Counted from the stretch's first letter, positions 10,332-20,547 are shown. The stretch is DNA of 64,000 nucleotides from Paraburkholderia phytofirmans OLGA172 (GCF_001634365.1 NZ_CP014578.1:372001-436000), one strand, 5' to 3'. Notes: generated from the letters alone by a model not told the origin. Made by a program: numbers and translations.

Positions 10332-10787
10332 TCAAGGTTGCCACTGAGTGAGCAGGCGATGCAACGATTCGCGGTCTTCTTCCGTGTGCAGGCGCTCGCG
10401 GGCCTCGCGATCGGACAGCAACTGGGCGATTTCCGAAAGGATTTCGAGGTGCTGCTGGGTGGCCTGCTCGGGCACGAGCAGGAAGATCAGCAGCGAGACC
10501 GGTTGGCCGTCGGGCGATTCGAAGGGGATAGGTTCGGCGAGGCGGACGAACGCGGCGAGCGGCTGCTTCAAGCCTTTGATCCGGCCATGCGGAATCGCGA
10601 CGCCTTCGCCGAGCCCCGTCGATCCGAGGCGCTCGCGCGCAAACAGATTGTCAGTGACCGTGCTACGGGCGATGCCGTTCTGGTTCTCGAAAATCAGGCC
10701 CGCTTGCTCGAACACGCGCTTCTTGCTGGTGACCGATAGTCCGACGACGACGTTCTCGAGGGGAAGAAATTTGGCTAAACGATTCAT
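10332..10787 (-). CDS. ptsN: PTS IIA-like nitrogen-regulatory protein PtsN (EIIA-Ntr)
   Basis: Phospho-acceptor end of the nitrogen PTS, regulating potassium transport and other systems by its phosphorylation state. The 151-residue EIIA fold has the active His in GVAIPHGRIKG (about residue 71-72). Start at 10787 (MNRLAKFLPLENVV) gives the family length. An in-frame ATG 25 codons upstream would add an unrelated basic leader. It is next to rpoN, hpf and hprK as in other proteobacteria. Confidence 0.95.
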   Translation of the reverse strand: MNRLAKFLPLENVVVGLSVTSKKRVFEQAGLIFENQNGIARSTVTDNLFARERLGSTGLGEGVAIPHGRIKGLKQPLAAFVRLAEPIPFESPDGQPVSLLIFLLVPEQATQQHLEILSEIAQLLSDREARERLHTEEDRESLHRLLTQWQP

Positions 10788-11059
10788 GTTGACAGGCGAA
10801 AACGTGGCCTGGGTTCTCCTCGCTGGGGCGTTTGAGTGACGTTCCATTCGTTTGACGCTCACGGCGACGTGCGTTGGAGTCCGAAAGCGCAGGACTCCGG
10901 CCGACCGATTTCCGTTTGAGCTAACTTGACCCCGATGGTAACCGGAACATTATAGAACAGGGTAGCCACGGATGGTGCGGCGCGCCATCTATGCATCATG
11001 GGTTTCTTTGCAGGGTTGATCCGATCCGCGCCGTTGACGGAGAACGGCGGCCAGAAACG
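10788..11059. other. Non-coding stretch upstream of ptsN
   Basis: The gap between hpf and ptsN is 377 bases. Its right part holds the hpf terminator. The rest must hold the ptsN promoter on the minus strand, but I see no confident -35/-10 pair and no convincing small gene. Confidence 0.5.
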
Positions 11060-11085
11060 AAAAACCGCCCGGTCTCGGGCGGTTT
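11060..11085 (-). terminator. Rho-independent terminator after hpf
   Basis: A perfect 7-bp stem (11065-11071 with 11076-11082, CCGCCCG/CGGGCGG) with a 4-base loop is followed on the minus strand by TTTT, about 80 bases past the hpf stop. It separates hpf from ptsN. Confidence 0.85.
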
Positions 11086-11164
11086 GGCTGGGTATACGCA
11101 GATGCGGGCAAATGCGGACGAATGAGGAAATACGAAGGAAAGTAAAGAAACCTCCTAATCTTCC

Positions 11165-11521
11165 TTATTGCGGCGGCACATCCAGTAGCGGCGCCGGCTG
11201 GTACTTGATCGCATCGTGCTGATGGCCTTGCAGGCGATCCTTATGGCGTATCACTTGCCGGTCGAGCTTGTCGATCATCAGATCGATCGCAGCGTAAAGA
11301 TCGCTGTCACAGCTCTCGACGAAGATATCTTTGCCCTTGAGATGCAGGTTGATTTCAACCTTTTGACGCTTTTCCTTTTCCTTATGGTTGTCGACCGAGA
11401 GGACCACACTGCCGTCGATGACCTGATCGAAATGTCTTAGCACCCTATCCAGTTTGGTGATCACGTATTCGCGCAACGCAGGCGTTACTTCGAGGTGGTG
11501 TCCACTGATCTGCAGATTCAT
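11165..11521 (-). CDS. hpf: Ribosome hibernation promoting factor (short form)
   Basis: Binds the 30S decoding region and drives formation of inactive 100S ribosomes in stationary phase. The 118-residue protein is the S30AE domain ([20 protein letters not shown] at the N terminus, then [15 protein letters not shown] and [13 protein letters not shown]). It lacks the long-form C-terminal dimerisation domain, so it is the short HPF type. The start at 11521 has a good GGAGAAG ribosome site 6-7 bases upstream; the longer open frame upstream has none. It lies immediately downstream of rpoN. Confidence 0.95.
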   Translation of the reverse strand: MNLQISGHHLEVTPALREYVITKLDRVLRHFDQVIDGSVVLSVDNHKEKEKRQKVEINLHLKGKDIFVESCDSDLYAAIDLMIDKLDRQVIRHKDRLQGHQHDAIKYQPAPLLDVPPQ

Positions 11522-11692
11522 AGTGCTTCTCCAAGCTAGAGGCCGCTTGTTCCGCACGATGACGAAGGTCCGGTCGATCTGTCGGCTTGCCTGAGTCGCC
11601 CCCCCGGTGACTGACTTCTGGCAGGTCGCATCGGCCGGCCTGTCCGCCAACTGCGGAGCGGCCGGTAAATGCCCGACGCGGGAGGCGACGGG

Positions 11693-13210
11693 CTACAGAG
11701 ACTTGCGCAGGTTGACTGCCGGAATCTTGAGCGCTTCGCGATACTTCGCAACGGTACGCCGTGCGACCACGAAGCCCTGTTCCGCCAGCAGTTCGGCTAT
11801 GCGGCTGTCTGAAAGAGGAGATTTCGGGTTTTCCGCTCCTATCAGTTGCTTGATGAGCGCGCGAATCGCCGTGGAAGAGGCCGCGCCGCCCGTGTCAGTC
11901 GAAACGTGTGATCCGAAGAAGTACTTAAATTCAAGCGTCCCGAATGGGGTCAGCATGTATTTACCGGTTGTCACACGGGAGACAGTTGACTCGTGTAGGC
12001 CCAGCGTATCAGCAATTTCTCGCAAAACCAAGGGGCGCATGGCAATTTCGCCATGCACAAAAAAGCTCTTTTGACGCTCGACAATAGCTTGCGCGACCCG
12101 GAGGATGGTCTCGAAGCGCTGCTGGATATTTTTGATCAGCCAGCGTGCTTCCTGCAGTTGCTGGCGCAACGATCCGCTGCCCGGATCGCCCCGGTTATTG
12201 CGCAGAATATTGGCGTACAGATGGTTGATGCGCAGCTTTGGCACCACTTCCGGGTTGAGCTCCGCCTGCCAGCCCTGTGCGGTTTTGCGCACCATGATGT
12301 CCGGCACGACATAGTCCGCTTCCGCCTTGCCATAAGCGGCGCCGGGAAACGGCTCGAGCGAGCGGATCAGAATATGCGCATCCCGCAAATCGTCGTCGTT
12401 CGCCTTCAGATGCTTGCGCAGGCGCGTGAAGTCGCGTGCCGCGAGCAGTTCCAGATGATGCGCGACGATGTCGAGCGCAAGCGTGCGTGTAGGCGACCGT
12501 TCGAGCCGCAGCAATTGCAGCTTGAGACATTCCGATGCGGAGCGCGCGCCGACCCCCGCCGGGTCGAAGCTATGCAGCAGCGCGAGCGCGGCGTTCATTT
12601 CGTCGAGATCGACTTCGAGCTCTTCGGGCAGGTCGGCCAGCACTTCTTCGAGCGTGGCGGCGAGGTAACCGTCGTCGTCGAGCGATTCGATCAGGAAGGT
12701 GATCAGCGCGCGGTCGCGCTGGCTCGCCTGGGTGACGCGAAGCTGCGCCATCAGGTGATCGCGCAGCGAGGTGCTCGATTCGTGGATTTGCAGCGGTGGC
12801 AGGTCGTCGTCGTCCGAGGCATTGCCGGAGCGGCCGTAATCGCCGAGATCCCATTGCGACGCGTCGCCGTTGCCGTCGCTCGCGAGGCCGTTGTATTCGT
12901 CGACACCCTGCGGCTCGCCGTTCTCGGCGCGCTCGCTGCTGCTGGTGGACGAAGACGACGTATTGCCGCCCATCTGGTCGGGCGGTGCGGAGGAGTTGGG
13001 CGACTGGGCGATCAGCGAACCGTCGGCCGCCACGCGCAGGGGACTCGCGATCCAGTCGTCCTCGTTCTCGAGGAGCGGATTCTGCGAGATCGCCATGGCG
13101 ACTTCCTGCTGCAGTTCGAGCGTGGACAGCTGAAGCAGCCGGATGGACTGCTGCAGTTGCGGGGTCAGCGCAAGATGCTGCGATAGGCGGAGTTGGAGGC
13201 TGGCTTTCAT
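11693..13210 (-). CDS. rpoN: RNA polymerase sigma-54 factor
   Basis: Directs enhancer-dependent transcription of nitrogen, motility and other genes. The 505-residue protein has region I ([26 protein letters not shown], Gln/Leu-rich activator-contact region), an acidic region II (about 60-130, Ser/Asp/Gly-rich), the core-binding domain and the C-terminal DNA-binding domain. The RpoN box [10 protein letters not shown] lies near residue 487. Start at 13210 matches the conserved N terminus; the open frame upstream adds 46 unrelated residues. The order lptB-rpoN-hpf is typical. Confidence 0.97.
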   Translation of the reverse strand: MKASLQLRLSQHLALTPQLQQSIRLLQLSTLELQQEVAMAISQNPLLENEDDWIASPLRVAADGSLIAQSPNSSAPPDQMGGNTSSSSTSSSERAENGEPQGVDEYNGLASDGNGDASQWDLGDYGRSGNASDDDDLPPLQIHESSTSLRDHLMAQLRVTQASQRDRALITFLIESLDDDGYLAATLEEVLADLPEELEVDLDEMNAALALLHSFDPAGVGARSASECLKLQLLRLERSPTRTLALDIVAHHLELLAARDFTRLRKHLKANDDDLRDAHILIRSLEPFPGAAYGKAEADYVVPDIMVRKTAQGWQAELNPEVVPKLRINHLYANILRNNRGDPGSGSLRQQLQEARWLIKNIQQRFETILRVAQAIVERQKSFFVHGEIAMRPLVLREIADTLGLHESTVSRVTTGKYMLTPFGTLEFKYFFGSHVSTDTGGAASSTAIRALIKQLIGAENPKSPLSDSRIAELLAEQGFVVARRTVAKYREALKIPAVNLRKSL

Positions 13211-13395
13211 GGCAAGTTGAGATTCATTGTAGAGAGTTTGCCACGACCGCGATACATTGCGACATTCGCAATTACGCGTGCGCCCGTTTTCGGCGGCGCT
13301 GGGCGCGGGACGGCCCAGGTCAAAAATGCTGATGTGCAGATGCCGCAAAGGGGCCGGCGGATGCGCGCTCGCACCGCCGGCAGTCCCTTGGGCAC

Positions 13396-14181
13396 TTACA
13401 TGCGGAAGTGTTCGCCCAGATAGACGCGCCGCACGCTTTCGTTTTCGATGATGTCGCTCGGCGCCCCGGCGGCCAGCACGCTGCCGTCGCTGATGATGTA
13501 GGCGTGGTCACAAATGCCGAGGGTTTCGCGCACGTTGTGGTCGGTGATCAGCACGCCGATATTGCGCTGCTTCAGAAATTTGACGATCTTCTGGATTTCC
13601 AGCACCGCGATCGGATCGACGCCCGCGAACGGTTCGTCGAGCAGAATGAAGCTCGGATTGGTGGCCAGCGCACGCGCAATTTCCACCCGCCGGCGCTCGC
13701 CGCCAGACAGCGACAGCGCCGGATTCTCACGCAGGTGGGCGATCTGCAGTTCGTCGAGCAAGGCCTCGGTGCGGTTGGTGATGGTGTCCTTGCTGAGCCG
13801 CTTGCCGTTGTCTTCGTGCTGCAATTCCAGCACCGCACGAATGTTTTCCTCGACAGTGAGCTTGCGGAACACTGACGCTTCCTGCGGGAGATATGACAAG
13901 CCCAGCGACGCGCGCTTGTGAATCGGCAGCAGGCTGATCGACTTGCCGTCCAGATCGATTTCGCCCGCATCGAGCGGCACGAGGCCGACGATCATATAGA
14001 ACGAGGTGGTCTTGCCGGCGCCATTCGGGCCGAGCAGACCGACCACTTCGCCGCTTTTCACGTCGAGCGAAACGTCTTTGACGACCGTGCGCGAGCCATA
14101 ACGCTTTTTCAGGTTGCGGACCACCAGCGAACTGCTGGTGCCGGCCGGTTTGCGATTGGGGAGGGACGCGGAGGAACTCAC
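13396..14181 (-). CDS. lptB: LPS export ABC transporter ATPase LptB
   Basis: Cytoplasmic ATPase that powers LPS extraction by LptFG. The 261-residue protein has Walker [10 protein letters not shown] (about 53-61), the Q-loop in [14 protein letters not shown], the ABC signature [15 protein letters not shown] (about 155-169), Walker [14 protein letters not shown] (about 175-187) and the H-loop [10 protein letters not shown]. Its ATG overlaps the lptA stop by 4 bases, so the two are coupled. Confidence 0.97.
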   Translation of the reverse strand: MSSSASLPNRKPAGTSSSLVVRNLKKRYGSRTVVKDVSLDVKSGEVVGLLGPNGAGKTTSFYMIVGLVPLDAGEIDLDGKSISLLPIHKRASLGLSYLPQEASVFRKLTVEENIRAVLELQHEDNGKRLSKDTITNRTEALLDELQIAHLRENPALSLSGGERRRVEIARALATNPSFILLDEPFAGVDPIAVLEIQKIVKFLKQRNIGVLITDHNVRETLGICDHAYIISDGSVLAAGAPSDIIENESVRRVYLGEHFRM

Positions 14182-14849
14182 TGGTTCGGTGCTCCCTGGA
14201 TCGTGGTGGACGGCGCGAGCGTAGCCGACGCGCCGTTCAGCGGCGCGGCGCCGCCATTGCGCGGCGCCAGCATCGCGCGCACGCGGCCGGTCGGGTTGCC
14301 CGGACCAGCGACGTCCTTACCTGCCTTCGCGGTGTAGAAGTCGCTCTGGCCGTCATAGGTAATGACGCTGCCGTGCACCTGGTCCATCACCGTCGAGAGG
14401 CCTTGCAGGCGCTTGACGGTGGCGTTGGTGGTGAGCGTGGTCAGATCCTGCTTGCCGTCGTAGTCGATACGAATGGCCGTGCCTTCGATGTATTCATCAA
14501 GGCCTTCGCGCTTCTGGCGGAAATACGACAGATTGCCGCCGCTCGACGTGCCGGTGGCGTACTGATAGCCCTGCGGATCTTGGGTCACTTCGACCCGATC
14601 GGCCTTGATCACGATCGTGCCTTTAGTGGCGACCACGTGGCCGGTGAAGATGTTGACCTGTTTGAGGTCGTCGTAAGTCATGTTGTCCGCTTCGATGTTC
14701 AGCGGCTTGTCCTTGTCGGCGCGGTCGGCGTGCGCAAGCGGCGCGAAGCCGGCAAGCGGCAACGCGACAATCAGCGCAGCGAGCCCGGCGCGGCACGCGG
14801 ACAGGGTGCGCGAGCGGCCGGTATCAAAACGGGGGAACGATTCGTTCAT
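14178..14849 (-). CDS. lptA: LPS transport periplasmic protein LptA
   Basis: Periplasmic bridge protein that carries LPS from LptC to LptDE. The 223-residue protein has a signal peptide (LAALIVALPLAGFAPLAHA, cleavage near residue 41) followed by the OstA-like beta-jellyroll (INIEADNMTYDDLKQVNIFTG, KADRVEVTQ, YDGKQDLTTLT). The C-terminal 45 residues are Pro/Ala/Gly-rich and not typical of the fold. It lies 20 bases after lptC and overlaps lptB. Confidence 0.93.
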   Translation of the reverse strand: MNESFPRFDTGRSRTLSACRAGLAALIVALPLAGFAPLAHADRADKDKPLNIEADNMTYDDLKQVNIFTGHVVATKGTIVIKADRVEVTQDPQGYQYATGTSSGGNLSYFRQKREGLDEYIEGTAIRIDYDGKQDLTTLTTNATVKRLQGLSTVMDQVHGSVITYDGQSDFYTAKAGKDVAGPGNPTGRVRAMLAPRNGGAAPLNGASATLAPSTTIQGAPNQ

Positions 14850-14869
14850 GCAGTCACGCCTGGAATGGA

Positions 14870-15478
14870 TTACCCGGGTTGCTTGGGCGAGCTGACGGAG
14901 CCTTCGGACGCGGCAATCGCGCCCTTCACATTGCCGAACAGCTGCATCACCCGGGTGACGTTGTTGTAGTTCATGCCGCTGGCAGTCATCACAGACATGC
15001 CGCGTTGAAGTTTAACCGGCTTTTCGGTCTCGATCACATCGTCGTTGACCAGCACCCTAAAATGCTGCGAATCCGCTTGCATCTGTGGATCGCCGTTGCC
15101 GGCGGCCCGCAGGATGCGCGCGTTGTCGTACAGATCGACGATCGAGGCGTCGCCGTTCACTTTGCCGGTGTCGCCGGTCGCCGTGACGATCGGCTTGCCG
15201 GGCTGGAAGGCGCGCATGGCCGGCTTGACCAGGTCGCTCAGCTCGTCATCCTCGTAATGGATCAGGGACTTGGCGGTCAGACGGTATTGCGTCGAGCCCG
15301 CCTGATCGAGTTCGGAAACCGAGAAATTGTCTGCGAAGTAGTCGGGCGTGTGCTCCTTGGGGCGCGCCACGCTTTCATTCGGCCGCGGCAGCGTGGCTTG
15401 CAGCAGCCACCACGTAATGCCGGCGAGCGCCGCCATCGCGGCGAGCGGAATCAGCGAGGTCCAGCGGAACTGATTCAT
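14870..15478 (-). CDS. lptC: LPS export system protein LptC
   Basis: Single-span inner-membrane protein that passes LPS from LptBFG to LptA. The 202-residue protein has one N-terminal transmembrane segment (SLIPLAAMAALAGITWWLLQA, about 8-28), then a periplasmic jellyroll (DYFADNFSVSELDQAGSTQYRL-like opening strand). It overlaps the kdsC end by 4 bases and precedes lptA, the usual kdsD-kdsC-lptC-lptA-lptB order. Confidence 0.93.
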   Translation of the reverse strand: MNQFRWTSLIPLAAMAALAGITWWLLQATLPRPNESVARPKEHTPDYFADNFSVSELDQAGSTQYRLTAKSLIHYEDDELSDLVKPAMRAFQPGKPIVTATGDTGKVNGDASIVDLYDNARILRAAGNGDPQMQADSQHFRVLVNDDVIETEKPVKLQRGMSVMTASGMNYNNVTRVMQLFGNVKGAIAASEGSVSSPKQPG

Positions 15479-16035
15479 CCGACGAGGCCCCGCTGTTCGC
15501 CGCTACAGGCGGCCGCAAGCAGCGCCTCATACTTGTGCTGCGCGCGCAGCAGGGCGTCGCAGACTTCGCGCGCCGCGCCGTGGCCGCCGCGCGCCTCGCT
15601 GACCCAATGGGCGCGCGCGATCACTTCAGGGTGCGAATTGGCCGGCGCCGCCGCGAAGCCGACCTTCAGCATCACGCCGAGGTCGACCCAGTCGTCGCCC
15701 ATATAGCCGCATTCTTCCGCCGTCAAGCCGGTTTGCTCGAGCAGGTCGGCGAACGCCTGGGGTTTGTCTTGCACGCCCTGATAGACGTGGGCGATATTCA
15801 TTTCCTTCGCCCGCACCGCGACGATGCCCGACTTGCGCCCGGTGATGATCGCCGTTTCGATGCCGGCCTCGCGCAGCAGCTTCATGCCGTGGCCGTCCAT
15901 CGAATTGAACGCTTTCATCGTGTCGCCTTCCGCCGTAAACAGCAGGCCGCCGTCGGTCAGCACGCCGTCGACGTCGAAAATCATCAGCTTGACGCGGCTT
16001 GCGCGTTCAGTGGCGGTAAGGGGGGCGACGGGCAT
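15475..16035 (-). CDS. kdsC: 3-deoxy-D-manno-octulosonate 8-phosphate phosphatase
   Basis: HAD-superfamily enzyme that dephosphorylates Kdo 8-phosphate for the LPS inner core. The 186-residue protein has HAD motif I KLMIFDVDGVLTDG (nucleophile Asp about 20, acid Asp about 22), motif II around TAIITGRKS, and motif III/IV GYMGDDWVDL. The open frame continues far upstream inside kdsD, but the ATG at 16035, overlapping the kdsD stop as TGATG, gives the family length and a normal N terminus. Confidence 0.96.
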   Translation of the reverse strand: MPVAPLTATERASRVKLMIFDVDGVLTDGGLLFTAEGDTMKAFNSMDGHGMKLLREAGIETAIITGRKSGIVAVRAKEMNIAHVYQGVQDKPQAFADLLEQTGLTAEECGYMGDDWVDLGVMLKVGFAAAPANSHPEVIARAHWVSEARGGHGAAREVCDALLRAQHKYEALLAAACSGEQRGLVG

Positions 16036-17018
16036 CAGATCACCTTCTTCGAGAACAGGTCGTGCATGTTGAGTGCGCCGATCAGCTTGCCTGCCTCGTC
16101 GACGACCAGCATTTGATTGATGCGGTGGCGCTCCATCAGTTCCACGGCTTCGACCGCAAGGTGATCCGGACCAATGGTGCGCGGGCCGGCGGTCATCACC
16201 GAGGCAATCGACAGTTCGCGGAAATCGCCATCGCGTTCGAGCACGCGGCGCAGGTCGCCGTCGGTGAAGATGCCGGTTACGTGATCGTTGTGATCGACGA
16301 TCGCCGTCATGCCCATGCGCTTGGCGGTCAACTGGAACAGCGCGTCGCGCACGGTCGCGTCGGGCGTCACCTTCGGCACCTGGTCGCCGGTGCGCATCAC
16401 GTCGCGGACATAAGTGAGCAGGCGCCGGCCGAGCGCGCCGCCCGGATGCGAGCGGGCGAAGTCGTCCGGGCCAAAACCGCGCGCGTCCAGCACCGCGACC
16501 GCAAGCGCATCGCCGAGCGCGAGCGCGGCGGTGGTGCTGGCGGTCGGCGCAAGATTCATCGGACAAGCTTCTTTCGACACGCCGGAATTCAGATGCACGT
16601 CGGCCAGTTGTGCGAGACTCGACGACGGACGCCCCGTCATCGCAATCAGTTTCGCGCCGATCCGCTTGATGAGCGGCAGGATCGCCACGAGTTCTTCAGT
16701 TTCCCCGGAATTGGACAGCGCGAGGAACACGTCGTCTGCCGTGACCATGCCGAGGTCGCCATGGCTGGCTTCCGCCGGGTGAACGAAGAACGCCGGTGTG
16801 CCGGTGCTGGCGAGCGTGGCCGCGAGCTTGCGGGCCACGTGGCCGGATTTGCCGATGCCGGAAACGACGACGCGTCCACGGCAACCCAGGATGAAGTCGA
16901 CCGCCCCGACGAAACCATCGTCGAGTTGATCGCGAAGCGCGCGCACGGCGTCCGCTTCGATGTCGAGCACGTCGCGAGCGAGCGTGAGTGCCCGGTCGCC
17001 ATTGATTTTCGCTATCAT
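16035..17018 (-). CDS. kdsD: D-arabinose-5-phosphate isomerase (KpsF/GutQ family)
   Basis: Converts ribulose 5-phosphate to arabinose 5-phosphate, the first step to Kdo. The 327-residue protein has an N-terminal SIS domain (GRVVVSGIGKSGHVARK, HPAEASHGDLG with the catalytic His region, LSNSGETEE) and two C-terminal CBS domains (from about residue 205: DVMRTGDQVPKV... and SVMTAGPRTIG...). It heads the kdsD-kdsC-lptCAB operon and is divergent from the antiporter gene across 161 bases. Confidence 0.96.
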   Translation of the reverse strand: MIAKINGDRALTLARDVLDIEADAVRALRDQLDDGFVGAVDFILGCRGRVVVSGIGKSGHVARKLAATLASTGTPAFFVHPAEASHGDLGMVTADDVFLALSNSGETEELVAILPLIKRIGAKLIAMTGRPSSSLAQLADVHLNSGVSKEACPMNLAPTASTTAALALGDALAVAVLDARGFGPDDFARSHPGGALGRRLLTYVRDVMRTGDQVPKVTPDATVRDALFQLTAKRMGMTAIVDHNDHVTGIFTDGDLRRVLERDGDFRELSIASVMTAGPRTIGPDHLAVEAVELMERHRINQMLVVDEAGKLIGALNMHDLFSKKVI

Positions 17019-17179
17019 TCGCGGAGTATAGCAAAGGCGCTTGTTCGCCGCGCCGGGCCTGCTGTGTCAAGCCGCTGCCTTTACCGCTGTTTTTAACGGC
17101 CCCACAACCTTGTTGCACGGCGTTTCGCGTGCGCGGTTCCGCTGACGAACGAGGACGCTTTACCGATGCGTTTTTGCCG

Positions 17180-19183
17180 ATGATTTCCCCGCTCGAAATG
17201 ACGCTATTCCTGCTGCTGGCATCAGTGGCCGGAGTGGTGGTCTTTCGCTTTCTGAATCTGCCACCGATGCTGGGCTATCTGACGGTCGGCATCGTCGTCG
17301 GGCCGCACGCGTTCGGTCTGATTCCCGATTCGGCGGGTGCGCAGAATCTCGCGGAATTCGGCGTCGTGTTTCTGATGTTTTCGATCGGGCTGGAGTTTTC
17401 GCTTTCCAAACTGCGCTCAATGCGCCGGCTCGTGTTCGGTCTCGGCCTGCTGCAGGTGATCGGGACGATTGCCGTCGCGGTCACGCTCGGTTTCGTGCTG
17501 GAGCGCTGGGTGCATATCACCTGGCAAGCGAGCGTGGCGCTGGGCGGTGCGCTGGCGATGTCGTCGACGGCAATCGTCAGCAAGATGCTGGCGGAGCGGC
17601 TCGAGATCGAAACCGAGCATGGCCGCAATATCTTCGGCGTGCTGCTGTTCCAGGATCTGGCGGTGGTGCCGCTCTTGATCGTCATTGCGGCGCTGGGCGG
17701 CGATTCGAACAATCTCGTCAGCGCGCTCGGGGTGGCGGCCATCAAGATCGTCGTGGCGTTGGCCCTATTATTGATAGTGGGTCAGCGGTTCATGACGCGC
17801 TGGTTCAACGTGGTGGCGCGGCGCCGTTCGCAGGAGCTGTTTATCCTTAATCTGCTGCTGGTGACGCTCGGCGCGGCGTTCATCACGGACAAGTTCGGCC
17901 TGTCGCTCGCGCTCGGCGCGTTCATCGCCGGCATGTTGATCGCCGAAACGCCTTACCGGCATCAGGTGGAAGAGGACATCAAGCCGTTTCGCGACGTACT
18001 GCTGGGCCTCTTCTTCGTCACGACCGGCATGCTGCTGAACCCGCGTGTGATCTGGGAGCACCCGTTCATCGTGCTCGGCTTCCTGGTTGGCCCGATTCTG
18101 CTGAAGGCGGTGATGGTGACCGGGCTCTCGCGGCTGTTCGGTGCGTCGCCGGGCGTCGCGATGCGCACCGGTATCGGCCTCGCGCAAGCCGGCGAGTTCG
18201 GCTTCGTGCTGCTGAACCTGATTCTCGACAAGCATCTCGTCGACGCCACCCTGTTGCAGGCGATTCTCGCGGCGATGCTGCTCTCGATGCTGGCCGCGCC
18301 GTTCCTGATCCAGAACGCGGATCGAATCGTGCTGCGGCTGTCATCGACTGAATGGATGATGCAGTCCTTGCAGATGACGCGCATTGCGACGCAGAGCCTG
18401 AAGCAAAGCGGCCACGTGATCATTTGCGGTTATGGGCGGGCTGGGCAGAATCTGGCGCGCATGCTGGAGCACGAAGGTTTGTCGTACGTCGCTTTGGATC
18501 TGGACCCCGATCGCGTGCAGGCCGCGGCGGCGGCGGGTGAGTCCGTGGTGTTCGGCGATGCGGGGCGGCGTGAATCGCTGCTGGCCGCCGGTATCCATCG
18601 CGCCGCGGCGATTGCGATTACCTATGCGAACACGCCGTCGGCATTGCGCGTGCTCCACAATATTCACGAACTGGAACCCACGCTGCCGGTGATCGTTCGC
18701 ACCGTCGACGACGCCGATCTGGAAAAGCTGCTGGCCGCCGGCGCGACCGAGGTGATTCCTGAAATCGTCGAAGGCAGCCTGATGCTGGCTTCGCATACGC
18801 TGGTGCTGATGGGCGTGCCGATGCGGCGCGTGGTGCGGCGAGTCGAGGAAATGCGTGACGAGCGCTATGCGCTGCTGCGCGGCTATTTCCACGGCGCGGA
18901 CGACGTTGAAGACGACGACGGCCACGAACAGGTGCGGCTACAATCGGTGCCGGTCGACGAAAACTCGGACGCGGTGGGCCGAACGCTGGCGGAACTGGGC
19001 CTGTTCGATCTGGGCGTCGAAGTGACGGCAATTCGCCGGCACGGCATTCGCGGCGTCGAGCCGGATCCGTCCACCAAGCTGCGCGCGAGCGACATCGTGG
19101 TGTTGCGCGGTCTGCCCGAACAATTGGCCGAAGCCGAAGAGCGGCTCTCGAAGCATCGCCGCGCGGGCGCCGCCGCGGCCTAG
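17180..19183 (+). CDS. CPA2-family monovalent cation:proton antiporter (KefB/KefC-like)
   Basis: Inner-membrane K+ or Na+/H+ antiporter. The 667-residue protein has about 12 hydrophobic spans in residues 1-390 (with LNLPPMLGYLTVGIVVGP near the N terminus and FQDLAVVPLL in the core). These are followed by a TrkA-N/RCK Rossmann domain (HVIICGYGRAGQNLARML, GxGxxG, near residue 414) and a TrkA-C domain (residues about 585-660). Start at 17180 (MISPLEMTLF) places the first transmembrane helix at the N terminus. Whether it is glutathione-gated like KefC cannot be told from the sequence. Confidence 0.93.
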   Translation: MISPLEMTLFLLLASVAGVVVFRFLNLPPMLGYLTVGIVVGPHAFGLIPDSAGAQNLAEFGVVFLMFSIGLEFSLSKLRSMRRLVFGLGLLQVIGTIAVAVTLGFVLERWVHITWQASVALGGALAMSSTAIVSKMLAERLEIETEHGRNIFGVLLFQDLAVVPLLIVIAALGGDSNNLVSALGVAAIKIVVALALLLIVGQRFMTRWFNVVARRRSQELFILNLLLVTLGAAFITDKFGLSLALGAFIAGMLIAETPYRHQVEEDIKPFRDVLLGLFFVTTGMLLNPRVIWEHPFIVLGFLVGPILLKAVMVTGLSRLFGASPGVAMRTGIGLAQAGEFGFVLLNLILDKHLVDATLLQAILAAMLLSMLAAPFLIQNADRIVLRLSSTEWMMQSLQMTRIATQSLKQSGHVIICGYGRAGQNLARMLEHEGLSYVALDLDPDRVQAAAAAGESVVFGDAGRRESLLAAGIHRAAAIAITYANTPSALRVLHNIHELEPTLPVIVRTVDDADLEKLLAAGATEVIPEIVEGSLMLASHTLVLMGVPMRRVVRRVEEMRDERYALLRGYFHGADDVEDDDGHEQVRLQSVPVDENSDAVGRTLAELGLFDLGVEVTAIRRHGIRGVEPDPSTKLRASDIVVLRGLPEQLAEAEERLSKHRRAGAAAA

Positions 19184-19225
19184 CGTGTGTGGTCGGCGTG
19201 GCATGATCTCGCCGGGTCGGCGTCG

Positions 19226-19266
19226 CCGGCCGCACCTAGCCGGCCGAACCTAGCCGGCCGCACCTG
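19226..19266. repeat. Three tandem copies of a 14-bp unit
   Basis: CCGGCCGCACCTAG, CCGGCCGAACCTAG and CCGGCCGCACCTGA follow one another in the gap upstream of apt. There is one internal mismatch and a diverged last two bases. Each unit begins with the CCGG/GGCC self-complementary core. Probably a small slipped-strand repeat. Confidence 0.7.
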
Positions 19267-19310
19267 ATTTAGCATTTCATCGGGCCTGTCGAGGTCCATC
19301 TGGAGACATC

Positions 19311-19877
19311 ATGTCCAACGCGCTTGCGAGCGCGCCGCTCGATGCGGCCAATTACATCAAAAGCCACATCCGCACGGTGCCTGACTGGCCGCAGCCGGGC
19401 GTGCAGTTTCGCGACATCACGCCGCTCCTGCAGGAGCCGAAGTCGCTGCGCGTGCTGATCGACCTGTTCGTCCAGCGCTATATCGACGCGAAGCTCGACT
19501 ACGTCGCCGGGCTGGACGCGCGCGGTTTCATCATCGGGCCGATTCTGGCTTACGAACTGAACCTCGGCTTCATCCCGATCCGCAAGCAGGGCAAGCTGCC
19601 GTACAAGCGGGTCGCGCAATCCTATGAGCTCGAATACGGCACCGCGACCGTCGAGATTCACGAGGACGCCTGCAAGCCAGGCGACCGTGTCGTGATCATC
19701 GACGATCTGATCGCCACCGGCGGCACGATGATGGCCGGCAAGATTCTGCTCGAGCGGCTCGGCGCGGTGGTGGTCGAAGGTGCCGCGATTATCGATCTGC
19801 CTGAACTCGGCGGTTCGGCCCTGCTGCGTGAAGCGGGCCTGCCGCTCTATACGGTGACTGAATTCGGCGGCCATTGA
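19311..19877 (+). CDS. apt: Adenine phosphoribosyltransferase
   Basis: Salvages adenine to AMP with PRPP. The 188-residue protein has the type I PRT fold: [11 protein letters not shown] near residue 35, [16 protein letters not shown] (about 70-85), and the PRPP-binding motif [17 protein letters not shown] (about 126-142). It is followed 55 bases later by a LysE-type exporter gene with its own ribosome site. Confidence 0.97.
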   Translation: MSNALASAPLDAANYIKSHIRTVPDWPQPGVQFRDITPLLQEPKSLRVLIDLFVQRYIDAKLDYVAGLDARGFIIGPILAYELNLGFIPIRKQGKLPYKRVAQSYELEYGTATVEIHEDACKPGDRVVIIDDLIATGGTMMAGKILLERLGAVVVEGAAIIDLPELGGSALLREAGLPLYTVTEFGGH

Positions 19878-19932
19878 GCGCTGGAATCGCTGGATGCGAG
19901 CTTCTTCCTGTACACAAGGACGGTAAGAAAAA

Positions 19933-20547
19933 ATGCCCAACTTCCTGCTGTTCCTCGCGACCTCCATCGCCATCACGATGGCACCCGGTCCCGACAATCT
20001 GCAAGTGCTGGCGCGCGGCATCTCGCAGGGCCGTGCGGCGGGCCTCGTCGCCGCGCTCGGCTTTGCGGCCGGCATCACCTTCCACACCACCCTGGCCGCG
20101 CTTGGGGTGGCTGCGTTGCTGCGTTCGTCGCCGGTTGCGTTTGAAGTGATCAAGCTGGCCGGCGCCGCGTATCTGATCTGGATCGGCATCAAGGCGCTGC
20201 GCAGCCAGGGCCTCGCCACCGCGCACGAGCGCGCGCCGCAACCGTTGATGGCGGTGTTTCGTCAGAGCGTGCTTGGCAATCTGATGAATCCGAAAGTGAC
20301 GCTGTTCTTCGTCGTGTTCCTGCCGCAATTCGTGCAGCCGCATGGCACACAAAGCGTCACGGTGCAGATGCTCGAACTCGGCGTGTTGTTCATGTTGCAG
20401 ACCGTGGTGGTGTTTTCGCTGTTTGGCGTGTGCGCGGGAATGATCGGCGGTTGGCTGAAGCGGCGGCCGCGCGTGGGCGTGTGGCTCGACCGGCTCGCCG
20501 GCGCGACGTTCATCGCGATTGGGATTCGCGTCGCCTTGCGTGATTGA
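19933..20547 (+). CDS. LysE/RhtB-family amino-acid exporter
   Basis: A 204-residue inner-membrane protein with about six hydrophobic spans and the family opening (FLLFLATSIAITMAPGPDNLQVLARG, including the PGPD motif at about 17-20). The second conserved block is FRQSVLGNLMNPKV with the N-P pair. Family members export Lys, Arg, Thr or homoserine lactone, and the substrate here is unknown. A clear AAGGA site precedes the ATG at 19933. Confidence 0.92.
   Translation: MPNFLLFLATSIAITMAPGPDNLQVLARGISQGRAAGLVAALGFAAGITFHTTLAALGVAALLRSSPVAFEVIKLAGAAYLIWIGIKALRSQGLATAHERAPQPLMAVFRQSVLGNLMNPKVTLFFVVFLPQFVQPHGTQSVTVQMLELGVLFMLQTVVVFSLFGVCAGMIGGWLKRRPRVGVWLDRLAGATFIAIGIRVALRD

Noticed and set aside
16036-16566. 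Upstream extension of the kdsC reading frame by 177 codons
   Set aside because: It lies in the wrong frame inside kdsD. The ATG overlapping the kdsD stop gives a normal KdsC.
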